A stretch of 64,000 nt of DNA from Bog-473 sp963736525 (GTDB lineage: Bacteria > Actinomycetota > Acidimicrobiia > Acidimicrobiales > RAAP-2). Shown here one piece after another: positions 60,073 to 64,000 of the stretch. The stretch spans positions 1 through 64,000 of the forward strand of contig CAVTPF010000015.1 of assembly GCA_963736525.1 (NCBI GenBank), given 5' to 3'. The position numbers and the translations under genes were made by a program. Positions within the stretch are counted from its first letter, which is position 1. Each line of letters opens with the position of its first letter. The notes under the pieces were generated by a model, which did no database searches, was not told where the DNA came from, and saw nothing but the letters and a program-made list of their open reading frames with translations.

Positions 60073-61431
60073 TCAGAGGGATTGGATGAGCCGCTCCACC
60101 CGCTCATCGTGTGACTTGAAGGGGTCCTTGAGGAGCACCGTGCGTTGGGCCTGGTCGTTCAGCTTCAGGTGCACCCAGTCCACCGTGAAGTCACGCCGGC
60201 GCTCCTTGGCCCGCTTCACGAACGCTCCCCGCAGGCGGGCTCGTGTTGTCTCCGGGGGCTTCGTCATGGCCTCCGTGATGGCCTCGTCCGTACACGTCCG
60301 CTCCATCTCGTCGCGCTGTTGCAACTTGTAGAAGAGCCCCCGGCTCCGGTCGACGTCGTGGTACATGAGGTCGATCATCGCAACCTTCGGGTGCGACAGC
60401 GAGACGTCGTGCCGTGCCCGCATGTGCTCGACCAGGCGGTGCTTCGCCACCCAGTCGCACTCGCGCCAGAGGGACGTGGGGTCGGCCTCCAGGCCCTTCA
60501 GGCAGTGCTCCCACATGTCGAGGGCCCGGTCCTCCTCGGGCGTGAGGCCGCGCCGGTCGCGGAACTTCAGCGCGCGTTCCAGGTACTCCGTCTGTATGTC
60601 CAGCGCCCGCATGTCCCGGCCGTTGGCCAGCCGCACCCGGCGCTGACAGGTGATGTCGTGGCTGATCTCCCGGATGGCCCGGATTGGGTTCTCGAGCGTG
60701 AGGTCACGGAGGACGGTCGACGAGTCCTCGAGCATGGCGAGCAGGATGGAGGTCGTGCCGACCTTCAAGAAGGTGGCGTACTCACTCATGTTGGAGTCGC
60801 CGACGATCACGTGGAGCCGGCGGAACCGTTCGGCGTCGGCGTGCGGCTCGTCCCTGGTGTTGATGATGGGTCGGCTGCGGGTGGTGGCCGAGGAGACGCC
60901 TTCCCAGATGTGCTCGGCCCGCTGGCTCAGGCAAAAGACGGCGCCCCGGGCGGTCTGCAGCACCTTGCCGGCGCCGGCGTAGATCTGACGCGACACCAGG
61001 AACGGGATCAGCACCTCGGTGTAACGGTTGAACTCGTCGTTGCGCTCGGTCAGATAGTTCTCGTGGCACCCGTAGGAGTTGCCGACCGAGTCGGTGTTGT
61101 TCTTGAACAGATACACCTCGCCGCGGATGCCCTCTTCGCGCAGCCGGGCCTGCGCGCCGGTGACGAGCTGGGCCAGGATCCACTCCCCCGCCTTGTCGTG
61201 CACCACGACGTCGCTGATCCGGTCGCATTCCGGGGTGGCGTACTCGGGGTGGCTGCCGACGTCGAGGTAGAGGCGGGCGCCGTTTTCGAGGAAGACGTTC
61301 GACGAGCGACCCCACGAGACCACCCGGCGGAAGAGGTAGCGGGCCACCTCGTCGGGGCTGAGGCGGCGCTGCCCTCGCAGGGTGAAGGTCACCCCGTACT
61401 CGTTCTCGACCCCGAAGATGCGCCGTTCCAC
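60073..61431 (-). CDS. pafA: Pup-protein ligase PafA
   Basis: 452 residues, the exact length of mycobacterial PafA. VERRIFGVENEYGVTFTL at the start, FLENGARLYLDVGSHPEYATPECD, TRDEPHADAERFRRLHVIVGDSNMSEYATFLKVG, and the C-terminal TVDWVHLKLNDQAQRTVLLKDPF are characteristic of the glutamine-synthetase-like pupylase. It attaches Pup through its C-terminal glutamate to lysines of targets. GTG 61431 follows a TACGGT box by 7 bases; an upstream GTG overlaps the box and is unlikely. Confidence 0.95.
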   Translation of the reverse strand: MERRIFGVENEYGVTFTLRGQRRLSPDEVARYLFRRVVSWGRSSNVFLENGARLYLDVGSHPEYATPECDRISDVVVHDKAGEWILAQLVTGAQARLREEGIRGEVYLFKNNTDSVGNSYGCHENYLTERNDEFNRYTEVLIPFLVSRQIYAGAGKVLQTARGAVFCLSQRAEHIWEGVSSATTRSRPIINTRDEPHADAERFRRLHVIVGDSNMSEYATFLKVGTTSILLAMLEDSSTVLRDLTLENPIRAIREISHDITCQRRVRLANGRDMRALDIQTEYLERALKFRDRRGLTPEEDRALDMWEHCLKGLEADPTSLWRECDWVAKHRLVEHMRARHDVSLSHPKVAMIDLMYHDVDRSRGLFYKLQQRDEMERTCTDEAITEAMTKPPETTRARLRGAFVKRAKERRRDFTVDWVHLKLNDQAQRTVLLKDPFKSHDERVERLIQSL

Positions 61432-61438
61432 CCCGCCC

Positions 61439-61444
61439 ACCGTA
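61439..61444 (-). promoter_or_regulatory. Leaderless -10 box TACGGT (pafA)
   Basis: TACGGT on the minus strand, 7 bases before GTG 61431, separating pafA from the upstream prcBA transcript. Confidence 0.6.
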
Positions 61445-61451
61445 TCGCTGC

Positions 61452-62123
61452 CTATGCCAGGAGTTGTGCCAGCTCCGCTTCCTCGATCCGTCGGAAGGTG
61501 CGGCGCCCATTCCCCCGGCTCAGGATGGCCACCTCGAGGTCACCTGCGCCCAGGCTCCGGTCGGGACCGGCCAGGGCGGCCACGGCCGCCTTGATGGCGG
61601 TGGCCATGTCCCAGTCGGGCTGCCAGGCCGCCGCCACGCGTTCCGCGATGGTCTCTGCATCACCGCCGAGCACGGCGAAGCGGTCCTCGTCGGTGATCGT
61701 CCCCTCGTAGGCGATGTGGTACAGCTGGTTCTGGGTGTCACCGAGCTCCGCCACGAGGATCTCGACCTCCAGCGGCTTCATCTCGTGCGTGAAGACGTTG
61801 CCGAGGTACTGGGCGTAGAGGTTGGCCAGCGACCGGGCGTCCACGTCCTCGCGGCTGAACGCGTACCCCTTGGTGTCGGCGTGGCGCACACCCGCAACCC
61901 GGAGCTGGTCGTACTCGTTGTACTTGCCCACGCCGCCGAAGGCGATGCGGTCGTAGATCTCGCTGATCTTGTGCAAGGAGCGCGACGGATTCTCGGCGAC
62001 GATGGCGATACCGACGTCGTAAGTGGTGGCAACCAGCGAGCGCCCGCGGGCAATGCCCTTCTGGGCGTACTCCGCCCGGTCCTTCATGACCTGCTCGGGC
62101 GCGACGTAGTAGGGCATGCTCAT
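61452..62123 (-). CDS. prcA: 20S proteasome alpha subunit
   Basis: 223 residues. PrcA forms the outer rings of the 20S core. The N-terminal gate (PYYVAPEQVMKDRAEYAQKG, ARGRSLVATTYDVGIAIVAEN) and the fold segments (IAFGGVGKYNEYDQLRVAGV, AYEGTITDEDRFAVLGGDAETI) match the actinobacterial PrcA. It lacks the catalytic Thr, as expected. The start ATG overlaps the prcB stop by four bases. It is next to prcB and pup. Confidence 0.94.
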   Translation of the reverse strand: MSMPYYVAPEQVMKDRAEYAQKGIARGRSLVATTYDVGIAIVAENPSRSLHKISEIYDRIAFGGVGKYNEYDQLRVAGVRHADTKGYAFSREDVDARSLANLYAQYLGNVFTHEMKPLEVEILVAELGDTQNQLYHIAYEGTITDEDRFAVLGGDAETIAERVAAAWQPDWDMATAIKAAVAALAGPDRSLGAGDLEVAILSRGNGRRTFRRIEEAELAQLLA

Positions 62124-62923
62124 TCGGCACGCTCCGCCTGCTTGCGCGCGATGAGCGTGACGAAGCGCTCGGCCACCTCGTCTTCAGGCACCTCTCGGTA
62201 GCCCGTGGCGTCGACCACGGCGATGATCGGATAGATGCCGCGCACCGGATCGGGTCCGCCTGTGGCGGAGTCCTCGTCGGCCGCGTCGTAGAGCGACTGG
62301 ATCGCCAGTTCCACCGCCTGCTCCCGCGGGAGGGCCTCGCGCCAGCCGAGCTTGATGGTGTTGCGGGCGTCACGCCCGCCCGAGCCGGTGGCCTGGAAGT
62401 CGGTGTCCTCGTACTTGCCACCCGTGACGTCGTAGTTGAAGATCCGCCCGGTGCCACGAGCCGTGTCGTACCCGGCGAAGAGGGGGACGACGGCGAGGCC
62501 CTGCATGGCCAGCGGCAGGTGCTGGCGGACCATTTGTGCCAGCTGGTTGGCCTTGCCCTCGAGCGAGAGGGTCGACCCCTCGACCTTCTCGTAGTGCTCG
62601 AGCTGGACCTGGAAGAGGCGGACCATCTCTATGGCCATCCCCGCGGTGCCGGCGATGGCCACCGCGGAGTAGCGATCGGCCGGGAAGACCTTCTCCATGG
62701 CGTGGTGGGCGATGATGTTGCCCGCCGTGGCACGCCGGTCGCCCGCCATCACCACGCCTTCGGCGTAGCGCAGCGCAACCACGGTGGTGCCGTGCGGCGC
62801 CTGGAGCGGCACGCCCGGCTCCGCTCCGCGCGCCGCTGTGTCCGGCCGGCCCGTGGTCAGGCGCAGCAGGCCGACGAAGTCCGGACCCGGATCACGCTCC
62901 GGGGGAAAGAGTGGGAGCGCCAC
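62120..62923 (-). CDS. prcB: 20S proteasome beta subunit
   Basis: 267 residues including a propeptide of about 45 residues that is removed before the catalytic Thr (APHGTTVVALRYAEGVVMAGDRRAT, Thr46). Lys and Asp near VMAGDRRATAG and the SGGRDARNT region complete the N-terminal nucleophile site. It degrades proteins tagged with Pup inside the alpha rings. GTG 62923 begins the frame (MALPLFPP if read as start). It lies 6 bases after pup; the stop overlaps the prcA start. Confidence 0.94.
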   Translation of the reverse strand: MALPLFPPERDPGPDFVGLLRLTTGRPDTAARGAEPGVPLQAPHGTTVVALRYAEGVVMAGDRRATAGNIIAHHAMEKVFPADRYSAVAIAGTAGMAIEMVRLFQVQLEHYEKVEGSTLSLEGKANQLAQMVRQHLPLAMQGLAVVPLFAGYDTARGTGRIFNYDVTGGKYEDTDFQATGSGGRDARNTIKLGWREALPREQAVELAIQSLYDAADEDSATGGPDPVRGIYPIIAVVDATGYREVPEDEVAERFVTLIARKQAERAE

Positions 62924-62929
62924 GGGGGG

Positions 62930-63139
62930 CTATTGCCCACCCTTCTGTACGTAGTTGCGTACGAATTCCTCTGCGTTGTCCTCCAGGACCTCGTCGATCT
63001 CGTCCAGGAGGTCGTCGAGCTCGGCCTTGATCTTCTCTCCCCGCTCCGAGGTCGCCGGGGTCGCCTCGGCGACCTCGGTCTCGGTCTCGGTCGAGCGCGT
63101 GCTCCCCGAGCCCTTCCTCCTCTGTTCCTGTTCTGCCAT
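62930..63139 (-). CDS. pup: Prokaryotic ubiquitin-like protein Pup
   Basis: 69 residues, typical length, mostly coiled and charged (AELDDLLDEIDEVLEDNAEEFVRNYV) and ending in Gly-Gly-Gln. The C-terminal Gln means Dop must first deamidate it to Glu before PafA can ligate it to substrates. It is between dop and prcB on the minus strand. Confidence 0.96.
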   Translation of the reverse strand: MAEQEQRRKGSGSTRSTETETEVAEATPATSERGEKIKAELDDLLDEIDEVLEDNAEEFVRNYVQKGGQ

Positions 63140-63175
63140 CGTCGTTGTCCCCGTCCTGTGTTTCGACTTCTTCGC

Positions 63176-64000
63176 CTAGGAGTTGAGCCGATCGAGCAGG
63201 TCCGCCGGTCCTGTGCTCTGGGCCAGGAGCGCGCCCGTGTGCTCGGCTGTTCCCTTCAGGGGGTCCATCATAGGGACGCGCCGCAAGGGATCGGCTCCGA
63301 TGTCGAAGACGAGGGAATCCCAGTTGGCGGTCACCACGGCGTCGGGCCACCGGGCCAGGCACTTCCCGCGGAACCAGGCCCGGGTGCCCGGCGGCGGCTC
63401 GGCCACCGCGGCCGCCACCTGGGCCTGCTCGACGAGGGCACGCATGCCCAGGCGCCCGAACACGGACTTGTCCTGCCGCAGGTCGTGATATTGCAGTGCC
63501 AGTGCCGCGATGCGGGGGTCCTTCCAGCCGCACGAGTGCCGGTCCTGGTACGCCAGCAGGAGTTCGCGCTTGGCGACCCAGTCCAGCGTGTTGGCCAGCG
63601 CTGCCGGGTCGGACTCCAGCCCGCCGAGGACCGCTTCCCAGTGCTCCATGACCATCGCTCCCACCGCTCCGTCGTCTCCGAGAGCGGACAGCCCGTGTTC
63701 TTCCGCGTACTTGCGGGCGGCGCCGAACAGCTCCCACTGCAGCTCGAGCGCGGTCGCGGTCGACCCGTCGGTCAGGCTCAGCGGTCGGGTCAACGAGAGG
63801 TCCGCCGACACCTGGTGCAGCGCACGCACGGGGTCCGACAGGGAGAGGTCGCGTGTGGGCCCCGCGTCGTCCTCGACCATGGCCAACACGATGGCCGTGG
63901 TGCCGACCTTCAGGAACGTGGCGATTTCGGAGAGGTTGGCGTCGCCGACGATGACGTGGAGGCGCCGGAAGCGCTTGGGGTCGGCGTGGGGTTCGTCACG
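63176..64000 (-). CDS. dop: Pup deamidase/depupylase Dop (C-terminal part)
   Basis: 274 residues visible; the N-terminus is beyond the window edge. RDEPHADPKRFRRLHVIVGDANLSEIATFLKVG at the cut end matches the shared core of Dop and PafA, and ELQWELFGAARKYAEEHGLSAL, LDWVAKRELLLAYQDRH and the end VVTANWDSLVFDIG are Dop-like. Dop converts the Gln of Pup to Glu and removes Pup from proteins. It lies directly upstream of pup (36 bases) on the same strand. Confidence 0.92.
   Translation of the reverse strand, partial: RDEPHADPKRFRRLHVIVGDANLSEIATFLKVGTTAIVLAMVEDDAGPTRDLSLSDPVRALHQVSADLSLTRPLSLTDGSTATALELQWELFGAARKYAEEHGLSALGDDGAVGAMVMEHWEAVLGGLESDPAALANTLDWVAKRELLLAYQDRHSCGWKDPRIAALALQYHDLRQDKSVFGRLGMRALVEQAQVAAAVAEPPPGTRAWFRGKCLARWPDAVVTANWDSLVFDIGADPLRRVPMMDPLKGTAEHTGALLAQSTGPADLLDRLNS

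Overview
The window is a high-GC chromosomal segment from an actinobacterium. The evidence is a complete Pup-proteasome locus (dop, pup, prcB, prcA, pafA), the gcvH-garA-merR-DUF151 block known from mycobacteria, and many genes whose start codon lies 6-8 bases after a TANNNT -10 box with no ribosome binding site (leaderless transcripts). Synteny and protein types fit class Acidimicrobiia best, but that placement is an inference.

Layout. 1-4.9 kb: the end of an rRNA operon with spacer, 23S and 5S genes and a terminator. The 23S gene is interrupted twice inside helix 69 by two related group I introns with only a 12-base exon between them; the first carries a LAGLIDADG endonuclease. 4.9-15.1 kb: a methyltransferase, a TPR protein with a frame problem at its N-terminus, an L,D-transpeptidase, class I fructose-bisphosphate aldolase, 2-oxoacid:ferredoxin oxidoreductase (korAB), an SRPBCC protein and a DUF1015 protein. 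15.2-21.6 kb: pgsA-like, a mannose-1-phosphate guanylyltransferase/phosphomannomutase-like fusion, gcvH, a zinc-ribbon GarA-like FHA protein, MerR, DUF151 and a lipoprotein. 21.7-32.4 kb: an oxidoreductase, an S9 peptidase, a membrane glycosyltransferase-like protein, divergent thiD/thiG, and an iron-type ABC transporter behind an IdeR/DtxR-like operator. 32.4-37.6 kb: a second MerR, a small nuclease-like protein, gcvT, and gcvP behind a tandem glycine riboswitch. 37.6-41.7 kb: a fluoride riboswitch with two FluC subunit genes, an SDR, and a HelD-like helicase with a terminator-like hairpin in its leader.

41.7-42.7 kb is gene-poor and contains a clear XerCD dif site, so this is the replication terminus. 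Right of dif is a MacAB-type export operon with two low-complexity periplasmic adaptors and a secreted repeat-domain protein (42.7-48.9 kb). Then come inorganic pyrophosphatase (with a putative leaderless upstream peptide), an NTF2-like protein and an HtrA protease. From 53.1 kb to the end every gene is on the minus strand: GNAT, two small proteins including an acidic DUF4193 protein, a two-domain ThyX, a HelY-type helicase, tatC, tatB and the proteasome/pupylation genes, with dop cut by the window edge.

Functional threads: glycine cleavage is split over gcvH and gcvTP; KorAB and aldolase are central carbon metabolism; the Pup system tags and degrades proteins; most genes left of dif point right and most right of it point left, as expected when replication forks converge at dif. 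The strongest unusual signals are the paired helix-69 introns, the rRNA operon lying under 40 kb from dif, and the HelD leader.
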